From contig NZ_CP029189.1 of assembly GCF_008642275.1 (NCBI RefSeq), forward strand, positions 434,001 through 498,000: DNA of 64,000 nucleotides, given 5' to 3'. Source of the DNA: Streptomyces venezuelae (lineage in GTDB: Bacteria > Actinomycetota > Actinomycetes > Streptomycetales > Streptomycetaceae). The position numbers and the translations under genes were made by a program. Under the pieces are notes generated by a model, which worked only from the letters and a program-made list of their open reading frames with translations, was not told the DNA's origin and searched no databases. Positions 16,816 to 25,840 of the stretch are shown in pieces. Positions within the stretch are counted from its first letter, which is position 1; each line of letters begins with the position of its first letter.

Positions 16816-17304
16816 CTCGTTGTGTGTCCCCACGCTGCGCGGGCCCGCCCGAGCAGACCTCCCCCGGTTTATTACCGGCACGTAGGGTAGCGACCCGGCA
16901 GCGCGTTGGGAAGCCCCGATCACGCCGCGTCACCTACGGCGACATCACTCGTTCGGGGGTATCTCGACGGCCCGTCTTGATCCGTTCCTTACGCAATTCC
17001 CGCGGCCGTCCGGGCTCGCACATCTCGACCGTACGATCGATCGACGGCCGCCGGATGGCCTGATTCCGGCCGCTGCGTCCGCGGCCGTACGCCCCCCACC
17101 GGCCATGGCCGGCGCCTGGCCCCGGAGTTGGCCTGACCGGATTCGTTCGCACGCCACGGCCGGGGCGCCAGGCCTACGGCATATACCAGAAGCAAGAACG
17201 TAGCGGATGTTGCCAAACGCCTTACACACCGTCGCGCCCTGTGCAACAGTCGTTACCGGTCCTTCCTTCAGACTTGGCCGTGCCGCGCCTGTATCGGAGT
17301 TCTC
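16816..17304. other. Gene-free divergent interval of 489 bp
   Basis: This separates the molybdenum-hydroxylase operon (minus) from the PAS-PP2C phosphatase gene (plus) and must hold both promoters. I see a weak TTCCCA-N17-TACCCT promoter-like pair on the minus strand near 16890-16920. Short dyads are also present: CGATCGATCG near 17034 and TGTTGC/GCAACA arms at 17208-17248. No small gene or RNA could be supported. Confidence 0.5.
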
Positions 17305-18726
17305 ATGCCGTCCCACCTGTTCGCGGACCGTCCCGCGCAGCCGCCCGAGCCGGGATCGGTGGACGCGCTGATCTCCCAGACCCGGCGGCTGCGGGGGGAA
17401 GTGGACGCGGTCCGCCGCGACACCGTGGTCGACGACGACGACGCCCAGGGGCGTTGGCAGCGCGCTCTGTGCGATCTCGCCGTCCACCACCTCGACGACC
17501 TCCGCGAGCACCTCGACCAGCTCAAGGAGGGCCTGCCGCCGGTTCCCGAGCCCCTCGGGGAGCCGCAGCCGGCGCCCGAGGCCGGGCCCGAGACCCAGAC
17601 CCGCGTCGGCAGCGCCGAGTGGAACCTGCTGACCGACGAGGTGAGTTGGTCCGACGAGCTGTTCCAGATCTTCGGCCGCCCGCCCGAGTCCGGCGCGCTC
17701 CCCCTCGACGAACTGGGCTCGACCCTCTTCTCCGAGGACCAGCCGCTGCTCACCGCATGGCTCACCGCATGCCTGGTGGACGGCAAACCGATCGACGGCG
17801 AGTTCCGCATCGTCCGGGCCGACGGCCGGGTCCGGACGTTGCACATGAGGGGCGAGCCGGTACTCGACTCCGACGGCTGTACGGCCTCGATGTGGGCCGT
17901 ACTGCGGGACGTGAGTGAACTGCGCCGTAGCCAGCGCGCGGTGCGCGAGTCACGTGACTCGCTGCAGCGCCAGCGGGAGATCGCGCAGACCGAGCGCCGG
18001 CTGGCGGTCGAGCTGCAGGAAGCCGTGCTCCCCCCGTGGCGCGGCTCCCTGCGGTTCCCGTACGGCAGCGCGGGCACCCTGGACGTGGCCGCGCACTACC
18101 TGCCCTCCGCGACCAGCGCGCTGATCGGCGGCGACTGGTACGACGCACTCGAACTTCCCGACGGCGGCTCCATGCTGACGGTCGGTGACCTGACCGGACA
18201 CGGGGTGACCGCCACCTCCGGGATGGCGATGATGCTGGGAGCCCTGCGGGGCATGGCCATGGCGGGCATCGAGCCCGGCCCGCTGATGGGCTGGCTCAAC
18301 CAGCTGCTGGAAACCTCCGTACAGCCTGCGCTCGGCTCCGCCGTGTGCTGCCGTTACGACCCCGCGCGCCGGGTCCTCTCCTGGGCACAGGCGGGCCACC
18401 CGGCGCCCCTGCTGTTCCGGCGCGGGTCGGGTCGCTCCCTGATGCCGCCGGAGGGCGTCCTGCTGGGCGCGACCTCCGGAGCGTCGTACGGGCAGGCCGA
18501 GGAACGCCTCGAAGTGGGCGACCTGCTGGTCCTGCACACGGACGGACTCACGCCGCGCAGCATCGAGTTCAGCCGGGCGGACGGGACCGAGCGGCTGCTG
18601 GCGCTGGCGCCGCGGTTCTCCGCGGCGCGGTCGGCGCAGGAGTGCCTGCGGATCGTGATCGAGGAGTTCGGCGAGAGCGAGCGCGAGGACGACGCCTGCA
18701 TGCTCGTCGCCCGGGTCGGCGGGTGA
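17305..18726 (+). CDS. PAS domain PP2C-family serine/threonine phosphatase (SpoIIE-type)
   Basis: The 473-residue protein begins at an ATG with CGGAG upstream. An N-terminal helical part (to about 95) precedes a PAS fold (WNLLTDEVSWSDELFQIFGR to ASMWAVLRDVSELRRSQRAV, about 103-205). A coiled linker and a SpoIIE/PP2C domain follow (LIGGDWYDALELPDGGSMLT, VGDLTGHGVTATSGMAMMLG, LVLHTDGLTPR, EREDDACMLVARV). The two metal-binding aspartate motifs GDWYD and DLTGHG are intact. Such proteins dephosphorylate anti-anti-sigma factors and are abundant in Streptomyces. No kinase domain or sigma-pathway gene is adjacent, so the partner is unknown. A strong terminator follows. Confidence 0.92.
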   Translation: MPSHLFADRPAQPPEPGSVDALISQTRRLRGEVDAVRRDTVVDDDDAQGRWQRALCDLAVHHLDDLREHLDQLKEGLPPVPEPLGEPQPAPEAGPETQTRVGSAEWNLLTDEVSWSDELFQIFGRPPESGALPLDELGSTLFSEDQPLLTAWLTACLVDGKPIDGEFRIVRADGRVRTLHMRGEPVLDSDGCTASMWAVLRDVSELRRSQRAVRESRDSLQRQREIAQTERRLAVELQEAVLPPWRGSLRFPYGSAGTLDVAAHYLPSATSALIGGDWYDALELPDGGSMLTVGDLTGHGVTATSGMAMMLGALRGMAMAGIEPGPLMGWLNQLLETSVQPALGSAVCCRYDPARRVLSWAQAGHPAPLLFRRGSGRSLMPPEGVLLGATSGASYGQAEERLEVGDLLVLHTDGLTPRSIEFSRADGTERLLALAPRFSAARSAQECLRIVIEEFGESEREDDACMLVARVGG

Positions 18727-18793
18727 CGGGACGCGCGCCGCGAGGCTGCAGGACCGCACTGCCGTAAGACCGCATGGCTGCAAGGGACTTCAG

Positions 18794-18815
18794 GGCCGCG
18801 CCGGAAGGCGCGGCC
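18794..18815. terminator. Hairpin with T-run between convergent genes
   Basis: A 9-bp stem GGCCGCGCC/GGCGCGGCC with loop GGAA is followed by CCTTTCT-like pyrimidines on the plus strand. It is a textbook intrinsic terminator for the PP2C phosphatase gene and may also act for the convergent NsdA-like gene. Confidence 0.8.
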
Positions 18816-18879
18816 TTTCTCGTCTGCGTACGGGATCCGGTGCGGGGGCGCGGCGGACCGTGCGGGGGCCGGCGTGGGA

Positions 18880-20376
18880 CTACACCCCCGTACCGCGCGC
18901 GCCGCGCGGCGCCGGGGCGTCGGGGAGGGCCAGCTTGATCTCCTCGCGCAGGTCCTCGATACGCGCGTACCCGGAGTACTGGGCGGTGAGCCGGTACATC
19001 TCCCGCAGCCGGTCCCAGGTCCGGTGCGAGGAGGTCTCGTTCATCGAGACCAGGGCGAGGCGCGCGTACCGGTCGGCCTGCTCCGGCTCGTCGGCGATGA
19101 AGCAGGCCGAGGCCATGGAGATGTAGTCGAAGATCTGCGAACGCTGGTAGCCGTCGCCGCGCAGCCGCAGGGCCTCTTTGGCGTGGCGCGCGGCGATCGG
19201 CGCCGCGGCGGCGTCGTGGTCCGCGAGGGTCCGGTAGGCGAGGGCCTGCATGCCGTGCAGGTCGGCCTCGTCGAAGTGCTGCATCCAACTCGGCGGCGGC
19301 ACGTCGCCCTTGTCGGAGACGAACAGCTCCTCCGCCTCGCCGAGGGTACGGCGCATGGCCTGGCCCTTGCCCATGGCCGCCTGCGCCCAGGCCTCGATGG
19401 TGTGCAGCATGGCGCGCGTGCGAGGCAGGGTCTGTTCGCCGGATCCGGACTGGGCGAGCTTCATCAGGTCCAGGGCCTCGTTCGGCTTGCCCAGGTGGAC
19501 CATCTGCCGGGCCGCCCGGGACAGCGCCTCTCCGGCGCGCGGCCGGTCGCCGCCCTCGCGGGCCGCGTGCGCGGCGATGACGAAGTACTTCTGCGCCGTG
19601 GGTTCGAGCCCCACGTCGTGGGACATCCAGCCGGCGAGGACCGCCAGGTTGGCCGCCACCCCCCAGAGCCGGCGCTGGAGGTGGTCGGGGTGGTGGTAGG
19701 CGAGCATGCCGCCCACCTCGTTGAGCTGGCCCACGACGGCCTTGCGCTGGAGTCCGCCACCCCTGGAGGCGTCCCAGGCGCGGAAGACCTCGACGGAGCG
19801 CTCCAGGGCCGCGATCTCCTGGGAGCCGATCGGGGCGGCCTCGTAGCGGTCGTAGCCCGCTGGGTCGGCCTGGAAGGACTCCCCGAACTTCCGGGCCTCC
19901 GCGGCCCGGGCCGGGTCGGTGTGCAGCCAGTCGTACATGGCGTTGCTGAGGGCGGAGCCGGCGGTGAGCACCGCTCCCGCGCCCATCAGACCGCGACGGT
20001 TGAGCATGAGGTCCATTCCCGTGAATTCGGTGAGGACCGCGGCTGTGCGTTCGGGCGCCCAGGGCATCCCGTCGGGGTTCTCATGAGCCCCGTCCGGCTG
20101 CCGTCTGGAGGTGCGCCGCTGCCGTACGAACCCGAGGTCCTCGATGGTCACGACACGACCGAGCCGCTCGGTGAACAGTGCTGCCAGTACCGTGGGTACC
20201 GGTTCGCGGGGGGCCTCCCCCATGTCGATCCAGCGCCGTACCCGCGAGGTGTCGGTGGCCAGTTGGGGGTGGCCCATGGCCGCCGCCTGCCTGTTCACCA
20301 TCCTCGCCAGTTCGCCTTTCGACCAGCCGGCCAGGCCGAACAGGTCGTTCAAGCGGGTGTTCGGACCTTTGCTCAC
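18880..20376 (-). CDS. NsdA/NsdB-like TPR regulator
   Basis: The GTG start (VSKGPNTRLNDLFGLAGWSK) follows GGGGG seven bases upstream and gives 498 residues. The N-terminal SKGELARMVNRQAAAMGHP, TDTSRVRRWIDMGEAPREPV and ALFTERLGRVVTIEDLGF closely follow NsdA-type proteins of Streptomyces. So do the later RKAVVGQLNEVGGMLAYHHP, LAGWMSHDVGLEPTAQKYF and RQMVHLGKPNEALDLMKLAQ, which form tetratricopeptide-like repeats. NsdA and NsdB act negatively on sporulation and antibiotic production in S. coelicolor; this is a paralogue and its exact role is inferred. It is divergent from a phosphotransferase gene that carries a TTA codon. Confidence 0.85.
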   Translation of the reverse strand: MSKGPNTRLNDLFGLAGWSKGELARMVNRQAAAMGHPQLATDTSRVRRWIDMGEAPREPVPTVLAALFTERLGRVVTIEDLGFVRQRRTSRRQPDGAHENPDGMPWAPERTAAVLTEFTGMDLMLNRRGLMGAGAVLTAGSALSNAMYDWLHTDPARAAEARKFGESFQADPAGYDRYEAAPIGSQEIAALERSVEVFRAWDASRGGGLQRKAVVGQLNEVGGMLAYHHPDHLQRRLWGVAANLAVLAGWMSHDVGLEPTAQKYFVIAAHAAREGGDRPRAGEALSRAARQMVHLGKPNEALDLMKLAQSGSGEQTLPRTRAMLHTIEAWAQAAMGKGQAMRRTLGEAEELFVSDKGDVPPPSWMQHFDEADLHGMQALAYRTLADHDAAAAPIAARHAKEALRLRGDGYQRSQIFDYISMASACFIADEPEQADRYARLALVSMNETSSHRTWDRLREMYRLTAQYSGYARIEDLREEIKLALPDAPAPRGARGTGV

Positions 20377-20607
20377 GTCAAGCCCCCAGGTTCTCGGCTG
20401 AGTTGACAGTAGCCCGCCGTCAGATGCCCAGCGACTATTCGCCAGGCTTCGCCAGGGCACGCCCGATGGTTCGCCACCTTCCCGCGGGTGTCAGGTAGGA
20501 ATGCGCCTCCCCGACCCGGTTCACCGGCGGAACTCCCCAGGGTGAAGTACGGGATCCGGCGGGGCGGCGTACGCAACTCGTCGGCGCACGAAGGGATCCG
20601 TATCACC

Positions 20608-21732
20608 ATGTACGCAGCAACCTCCTCCGTGTCCGCACCGGTCCGGTCGCACCGCACGCTCCCGGCTGGCGGCGGCCCCTACCTCGAACCCGGCCGCCCG
20701 TCGGCACCGGCGCAAGGCGCCGTCCGGGCGCGGCGGATGCCGGGCACCGGGTCGCTGCCCGTCAGCGGAAGAATCGACCTCTCGGGGCCGCAGGGGGCGC
20801 AGCTGCGCACCGCGCTCGCCTCGGTGCAGCGGATCTGTCCGGAGTTCGCCCCGGTGCAGGTACTACGGCGCAGCGGCCGCTCGGTCCTCCTGGTCGGCAC
20901 CACCGGGCGGATGACCGCCGTGGCCAAGGTTTTACTGGATCACTCGCCCGAGTGGCGTGAGCGCTACCGCCACGAAATAGCGGCATACCGGACCTTCGTC
21001 CGGCACCGCCCGCCGGTCCGGGTGCCGCGGCTGATCGCCGCCGACCCCGAGAACTGCACGCTCGTGGTGGAGCGGATGGCCGGCCGGGTCGCCGCACTGC
21101 AGCGGCACCCGGTGGAGCCGCCGCCGCGGGTGGACCTGCGGGCGGCCCTGGGCGCGGTGTGCCGGGTCAACCAGTGGCGCCCGCCGACGGAGTTGTTCGG
21201 CACTCCGCTGAACTACGCGCGGCGGATCGCCCGCGACTACGAGCTGGGCCTGCTGACCGACCGGGACCTCGGCGACCTGCAGAAGCTGCTGCACGGCGTG
21301 AAGCTGTCGGGCACGGCGCTGCAGTTCAACCACGGTGACGCCCTGCTGTCGAACCTGCTGCTGTCGCCGGCCGGTCCGGTCCTGCTCGACTGGGAGCACG
21401 CCGGCTGGTACCTCCCGGGGTACGACCTGGCCACGCTCTGGACGGTCCTGGGCGACGCCCCGGCCGCCCGCGCCCAGATCAGCCGGCTCGCCCAGTCGGC
21501 CGGTCCGGCCGCACGGGACGCCTTCCTGGTCAATCTGATGCTGGTGCTGACCCGGGAGATCCGGATGTCCGAGACGGCGGTGCAGCGCTCGATGCTGGCG
21601 ACCACCCCGGCCCAGCCCCTGCCGGTGGGCGCCCTGTCCTGCGGCGAGGAGCAGCGGCTGCTGCTCCGCCGCCTGCACGACGATGCGGGGATGGCGCGCC
21701 GGGCGGTCCGTGCGGCGGTCGGCACGCGCTGA
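20608..21732 (+). CDS. Aminoglycoside phosphotransferase-fold protein with a TTA codon
   Basis: This 374-residue protein starts at [19 protein letters not shown]; the longer frame from 20488 reads through the divergent promoter and is rejected. A phosphotransferase core shows [17 protein letters not shown] and [15 protein letters not shown], then the Brenner-like catalytic loop [17 protein letters not shown] and the metal-binding [20 protein letters not shown] at about 248-280. The substrate is unknown; many Streptomyces paralogues are house-keeping or developmental and not resistance genes. Codon 109 is TTA (20932-20934), rare in this genome type and read only by the bldA tRNA, so expression may be tied to development. 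A perfect terminator follows. Confidence 0.85.
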   Translation: MYAATSSVSAPVRSHRTLPAGGGPYLEPGRPSAPAQGAVRARRMPGTGSLPVSGRIDLSGPQGAQLRTALASVQRICPEFAPVQVLRRSGRSVLLVGTTGRMTAVAKVLLDHSPEWRERYRHEIAAYRTFVRHRPPVRVPRLIAADPENCTLVVERMAGRVAALQRHPVEPPPRVDLRAALGAVCRVNQWRPPTELFGTPLNYARRIARDYELGLLTDRDLGDLQKLLHGVKLSGTALQFNHGDALLSNLLLSPAGPVLLDWEHAGWYLPGYDLATLWTVLGDAPAARAQISRLAQSAGPAARDAFLVNLMLVLTREIRMSETAVQRSMLATTPAQPLPVGALSCGEEQRLLLRRLHDDAGMARRAVRAAVGTR

Positions 21733-21750
21733 TCCCGTCCCCCCGAGACG

Positions 21751-21785
21751 CGAAGCCCCGTGGCCCCCACCGCCACGGGGCTTCG
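21751..21785 (+). terminator. Perfect 14-bp hairpin after the phosphotransferase gene
   Basis: Arms CGAAGCCCCGTGGC and its exact complement (21772-21785) enclose a 7-nt loop, 18 bases after the stop codon. This is a strong intrinsic terminator. Confidence 0.85.
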
Positions 21786-21952
21786 CCGTTCACGGGTGCG
21801 GCACGGGGTGCGCGGCGTCTCATTCCCGAGGGGGACGGGTCTCCCCCACCCGGTGGAGGCGGATCCTTCCGGTGGGCGATCCGCACCCGCCCGCGCGGCT
21901 GCGATCTTCGAAGCGGAGCGGGCAAGGGCTGCCCGCGGCTCCGGAGGAGACC

Positions 21953-22546
21953 ATGTCCGCACCTGTCGACGACCGCCCTGCGGGCGGTCGCGTCCGCACC
22001 GCCTGGAAGGCCGCGCACACCCCGGTGGCGGGGGTGCCGCGCTGGGCGCGGATCTGCGCCTTCGCCATCCCGTTCACCGTCCTGCCGTCCGGCCTGTGGC
22101 GGCTGGGCCTGCTCTTCGTCGACCACTCCTCGGCGGACAGCGGGCAGCTGCCCGACTGGCTGCCGCTGGAGGTGTACGTCGTCATCCTCTCGGTCGTCTC
22201 CGAGCTGCTGGCCTTCACCGCGGTCGGGCTGGTGGCGGCGTGGGGCGAGGTGCTCCCCCGCCGGATCCCGGTGCTGGGCGGGCGCCGGATCCCGGTGGCG
22301 GCCGCCGTCGTCCCGGCCTCGCTCGGCGCCGTCGCGCTGACCGGCCTCTGGAGCGTCCTCGCCGTGGTGACCCAGGTGGCCGGGACCACGCTCCAGGGCG
22401 ATCCGGTGCCCGCCGGCTTCCCCAGTGAGGTGGGCGGCTGGAGCGCTCTGTGGTTCTACGTCTGCTACGCCCCGCTGGTCCTGTGGGGCCCGCTGCTGGG
22501 CGCGGTGACCGTGGCCTACTGGAGGCGGCGGCGCCGGATGCCTTGA
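21953..22546 (+). CDS. Four-span membrane protein of unknown function
   Basis: The ATG at 21953 has GGAGGAGA four bases upstream, fixing a 197-residue product. Four hydrophobic segments are visible: ICAFAIPFTVLPSGLWRLGL, VVILSVVSELLAFTAVGLVA, AAVVPASLGAVALTGLWSVL and WFYVCYAPLVLWGPLLGAVT. The basic tail RRRRRMP suggests a cytoplasmic C-terminus. No family motif is recognised. It ends 90 bp before the KstD-like start, but the operator in that gap suggests the two are separately controlled. Confidence 0.75.
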   Translation: MSAPVDDRPAGGRVRTAWKAAHTPVAGVPRWARICAFAIPFTVLPSGLWRLGLLFVDHSSADSGQLPDWLPLEVYVVILSVVSELLAFTAVGLVAAWGEVLPRRIPVLGGRRIPVAAAVVPASLGAVALTGLWSVLAVVTQVAGTTLQGDPVPAGFPSEVGGWSALWFYVCYAPLVLWGPLLGAVTVAYWRRRRRMP

Positions 22547-22572
22547 CATCACATGATCCCCCGAACACCTTT

Positions 22573-22589
22573 TCTGACTCAGCATCAGA
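22573..22589. promoter_or_regulatory. Operator copy 1: TCTGAC-N5-ATCAGA upstream of the KstD-like gene
   Basis: The 17-bp inverted repeat (arms extend to TTTCTGA/TCAGAAA at 22571-22591) lies 47-64 bp upstream of the chosen start at 22637. The same layout occurs at 35412-35428 and 49506-49522, each time directly before a lipid- or CoA-related gene. It probably binds a dimeric repressor of the TetR type (inference). Confidence 0.65.
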
Positions 22590-22636
22590 AATGCTGGAGG
22601 CACTTCCCTTCCTCCCCACACCGCTGGAGCATGCCC

Positions 22637-24430
22637 ATGTCCGCGAGCGCTTCACGCACCACCCCCGCCGCCCTCCCGTCCAGACGCTCGGTCCTCGCCG
22701 GTACGGGCGCCGGGGTGCTCGCCGCCACCGTGCTGCCGTCCGCCACCGCCCGGGCCGCCGGCGCCCAGGACGGGCCGCCGCTCGGCGAGTACGACGTCGT
22801 CGTGGTCGGGTCCGGGGCCGCGGGGATGACCGCCGCGCTCACCGCCGCGAAGCGGGGGCTGAGCGTACTGGTCGTGGAGAAGGCCCCGACCTTCGGCGGG
22901 TCGGCCGCCCGGTCGGGTGCCGGTATCTGGCTGCCCAACAACTCGGTGATCCTGGGTGCGGGGGTGCCGGACACCCCGCAGAAGGCGGCCGCGTACCTCG
23001 CGGCCGTCGTCGGACCCGGGGTGCCGGCCGACCGGCAGGCCGCGTTCCTCGCCAACGGGCCGCGGATGCTCGACTTCGTGATGGCCAACAGCCCGCTGAG
23101 GTTCCGCTTCATGGAGGGCTACAGCGACTACTACCCGAATCTGCCGGGCGGGCTGCCGAACGGCCGCTCCATCGAGCCGGACCAGATCGACGGCAACGTC
23201 CTCGGCGCCGAACTGGCCCGCCTGAACCCGGCGTACATGCCGGTCCCGGCCGGGATGGTGGTCTTCAGCCAGGACTACAAGTGGCTGAACCTGGCGGCGG
23301 TGAGCGCCAAGGGGCTCGCCGTCTCCACCGAGTGCCTGGCGCGCGGTACGAAGGCGGCGCTGCGCGGCGAGAAGCCCCTCACGATGGGCCAGGCCCTGGC
23401 GGCCGGACTGCGCGCCGGGCTGCAGCGGGCCGGGGTTCCGGTGTGGCTGGACAGCCCGCTGGTGGACCTGGTCCAGGAGGGCGGCGCGGTCACCGGCGTG
23501 GTGGTGGAGCAGGGGGGCGTACGAGGCACCGTACGGGCGCGGCGCGGGGTGGTCATCGGCTCGGGCGGGTTCGAGCACAACGCGGAGATGCGGGCGCAGT
23601 ACCAGCAGCAGCCGATCGGCACCCAGTGGTCGGTGGGCGCGAAGGAGAACACCGGCGACGGGATCCGGGCGGGGCAGCGGGCCGGGGCCTCGCTGGCGCT
23701 GATGGAGGACGCCTGGTGGGGGCCGTCGATCCCGCTGCCCGGGGAGCCGTACTTCTGCCTGGCCGAACGGACCCTGCCGGGCGGGCTGATCGTGAACGCG
23801 AACGGCGCACGGTTCGTCAACGAGGCGGCGCCGTACAGCGACGTGGTGCACGTGATGTACGAGAAGGACCGGGGTGCGGCCGGTTCGCACATTCCGGCGT
23901 GGCTGATCGTGGATCAGCACTACCGCAACAAGTACCTGTTCAAGGACATCCTGCCGACGCTGCCCTTCCCGGACTCCTGGTACCAGGCGGGCGCGGCGAA
24001 GAAGGCGTGGACCTGGGACGCGCTGGCCGGTCAGATCGGGGTGCCGGCTGCGGCGCTGCGGGCGACGCTGGGCCGGTTCAACGCGCAGGCGTGGAGCGGT
24101 GACGACACCGACTTCCACCGGGGCGACACGGCGTACGACCACTACTACACGGACCCGAACGTGCACCCGAACTCGTGTCTGGCACCCGTCTGGGTCCCGC
24201 CGTTCTACGCGTTCAAGATCGTGCCGGGGGACCTCGGCACGAAGGGCGGCATCGTCACGGACGCCCGGGCGCGGGCCCTGCGCCCGGACGGTTCGGTGAT
24301 CCCGGGCCTGTACGCGGCCGGCAACGCGAGTGCGGCGGTGATGGGCCACAGCTACGCGGGGGCCGGATCGACGATCGGGCCCGCGATGACCTTCGGCTAC
24401 GTGGCGGCGAACGCCATCGCGGACGCGTGA
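22637..24430 (+). CDS. FAD-dependent 3-ketosteroid delta-1-dehydrogenase-like protein with Tat signal
   Basis: The second of two nearby ATGs is chosen because GGAG is eight bases upstream; the product has 597 residues. An apparent twin-arginine signal (PSRRSVLAGTGAGVLAATVL) precedes the FAD-binding EYDVVVVGSGAAGMTAALTA near residue 58. The C-terminal PPFYAFKIVPGDLGTKGGIV and GHSYAGAGSTIGPAMTFGY (about 569) are typical of 3-oxosteroid 1-dehydrogenase/fumarate-reductase-type flavoproteins. From the family, it would introduce a 1,2 double bond into a 3-ketosteroid A ring; other substrates are possible. Characterised KstDs are mostly cytoplasmic, so export would be unusual. The upstream inverted repeat links it to the acyl-CoA loci. 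Confidence 0.82.
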   Translation: MSASASRTTPAALPSRRSVLAGTGAGVLAATVLPSATARAAGAQDGPPLGEYDVVVVGSGAAGMTAALTAAKRGLSVLVVEKAPTFGGSAARSGAGIWLPNNSVILGAGVPDTPQKAAAYLAAVVGPGVPADRQAAFLANGPRMLDFVMANSPLRFRFMEGYSDYYPNLPGGLPNGRSIEPDQIDGNVLGAELARLNPAYMPVPAGMVVFSQDYKWLNLAAVSAKGLAVSTECLARGTKAALRGEKPLTMGQALAAGLRAGLQRAGVPVWLDSPLVDLVQEGGAVTGVVVEQGGVRGTVRARRGVVIGSGGFEHNAEMRAQYQQQPIGTQWSVGAKENTGDGIRAGQRAGASLALMEDAWWGPSIPLPGEPYFCLAERTLPGGLIVNANGARFVNEAAPYSDVVHVMYEKDRGAAGSHIPAWLIVDQHYRNKYLFKDILPTLPFPDSWYQAGAAKKAWTWDALAGQIGVPAAALRATLGRFNAQAWSGDDTDFHRGDTAYDHYYTDPNVHPNSCLAPVWVPPFYAFKIVPGDLGTKGGIVTDARARALRPDGSVIPGLYAAGNASAAVMGHSYAGAGSTIGPAMTFGYVAANAIADA

Positions 24431-24455
24431 CGCCCGCGCCGGGGAGTACGGAGGG

Positions 24456-24956
24456 TCAGCCCTGCTGGAAGAGCTCGGCGGGGAGCGGCTTCAGGAGGGC
24501 GTAGAGGTCGTCGGTGATCGGTCGGTCCCAGCTGGCGATGGTGACCAGCACGTTGTCACTGCGGTCGAACTGGACGCAGGAGATGCGGGACTCCGACAGC
24601 TTGACCTTGCGGACGATGAGGAGGTTGTCGCCCTGCATGACCGGGCAGTCCTCGACGCCGGTGACCTCGACGTCCTCGTCGTTCTCCAGGGCGTCGAGGA
24701 GCTGGGCCACCTCGAAGGGGATCTGGGCGTCGGTGAGGTCCCGGGCCGGAGAGCCCTCCGGGAGGTTCCCGATGATCATCGCGGGGCCGCGCCCGCCGAA
24801 CAGGTCGTAGCGGAGGAAGACACCCTGGCAGCTGCCGTCGGGCGCGGGCAGCAGCCCGGCCCCGAGATTGCCCGGCCAGTCCCCCGGGTCCATGGCCAGG
24901 ACGTCGAAGTCCGGGCCGGCGGGTGTGGCGGCGCGGTGGCGGCGGAGGAAGGACAT
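24456..24956 (-). CDS. Conserved hypothetical protein
   Basis: The 166-residue protein (MSFLRRHRAATPAGPDFDVL) has long conserved-looking stretches such as DPGDWPGNLGAGLLPAPDGS, FLRYDLFGGRGPAMIIGNLP and QFDRSDNVLVTIASWDRP. No signal peptide, membrane span or catalytic motif is seen. I recognise it only as a protein commonly found in Streptomyces genomes. It converges with the KstD-like gene, with 25 bp between stops, and is apparently monocistronic. A weak ribosome-binding site leaves the start slightly uncertain. Confidence 0.75.
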   Translation of the reverse strand: MSFLRRHRAATPAGPDFDVLAMDPGDWPGNLGAGLLPAPDGSCQGVFLRYDLFGGRGPAMIIGNLPEGSPARDLTDAQIPFEVAQLLDALENDEDVEVTGVEDCPVMQGDNLLIVRKVKLSESRISCVQFDRSDNVLVTIASWDRPITDDLYALLKPLPAELFQQG

Positions 24957-25044
24957 GCCGCCATGGTACGTGGCCTCGCGGGATTTCCGGCCCGGGGGCC
25001 CGCATCGGGGGACCCGTCCGGGCCGGGCCCTCCGGCCCGGGCCC

Positions 25045-25806
25045 TCAGACCGGGGGGACGAGCGTGAACCAGTACGGGAGCAGGGCGGCGTCGCCGGTGA
25101 CGTGCAGGGCGGTGGGCGGGAGGCGGCGCCAGAGGAACAGGGCGAGGTCGGAGGCGGTACCGGCGGCCTCGACGTCCACCGGGGCGGTGGAATCCGGGTC
25201 CAGCAGGACCTCGTCCCCCGAGAGGACGACCGTCCAGGATTGCGGACCGTCGGTACGCCGGAAGCGGTACCTCTCCCCCGTGCCCGGCGGTGGCTGCTGC
25301 CAGCCGCGGCGGGCCGGGGCCATCACCTCGATCGTCTGGGTCACCGCGTCGGCGGCCACGTCCTGGTCGAGGCGGCCCGGGGTGCCGGTGGCGGATTCGG
25401 CGTCCCAGCGGTGCACGGCCAGCTCGATCAGCTGCATCCGGAGCCAGAATCCCGTGGTCTGCTGCGCCGACCAGGTCCAGACCGCCGTGTCCGGCCCCAG
25501 CTCGTCGAAGAGCTCGGCCAGCTCCCGGGCGCCCTGGGCGAACCAGTCGGTCAGCGCCTCCGGGTCGCCGGGGACCTCGGGGAGGGTGAGGCCGGCGGGG
25601 TCGGGCGGGACGGTGAGCCGTTCGCGCAGGACGCAGGCCAGATAGCGGTGCACTCCGCCCAGGTGCCGGACGAGGTCGGTGACCGTCCAGCCGGGGCACG
25701 CGGGAACGGCGGGCACCGGCTCTCCGAGGTCGAAAGCCCGGCGCACCGCCTTCTCGAACGCGGCCGCCTCGGTCCTGAAGGGTGCGAGTCGCTCGACGTG
25801 ATCCAT
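25045..25806 (-). CDS. Maleylpyruvate isomerase-family mycothiol-dependent enzyme (DinB-like)
   Basis: From the ATG at 25806 the product has 253 residues. VPACPGWTVTDLVRHLGGVH at about 34-53 is the conserved N-terminal metal-binding block, and QLIELAVHRWDAESATG the second, together giving the three-histidine site of the DinB/MDMPI fold. The C-terminal beta domain (VDVEAAGTASDLALFLWRR) is also typical. Family members use mycothiol, the actinobacterial thiol, in isomerisation or S-transfer; the substrate here is unknown. It lies 34 bp after the broken regulator gene on the same strand. Confidence 0.88.
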   Translation of the reverse strand: MDHVERLAPFRTEAAAFEKAVRRAFDLGEPVPAVPACPGWTVTDLVRHLGGVHRYLACVLRERLTVPPDPAGLTLPEVPGDPEALTDWFAQGARELAELFDELGPDTAVWTWSAQQTTGFWLRMQLIELAVHRWDAESATGTPGRLDQDVAADAVTQTIEVMAPARRGWQQPPPGTGERYRFRRTDGPQSWTVVLSGDEVLLDPDSTAPVDVEAAGTASDLALFLWRRLPPTALHVTGDAALLPYWFTLVPPV

Positions 25807-25840
25807 ACGGTTCACCCTTCCCGCCGCGCCGCGGGTCCGA

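Noticed and set aside
17208..17248. TGTTGC/GCAACA dyad as an operator before the PP2C phosphatase gene
   Set aside because: Six-base arms 29 bp apart are too weak to distinguish from chance in this long interval.
20422..20440. Fourth copy of the TCTGAY-N5-RTCAGA repeat before the NsdA-like gene
   Set aside because: Only a GTCAGA half-site is present; the opposite arm does not match at the right spacing.
20488..20607. Longer N-terminus for the phosphotransferase gene
   Set aside because: The extra 40 residues read through the divergent promoter and lack a ribosome-binding site.
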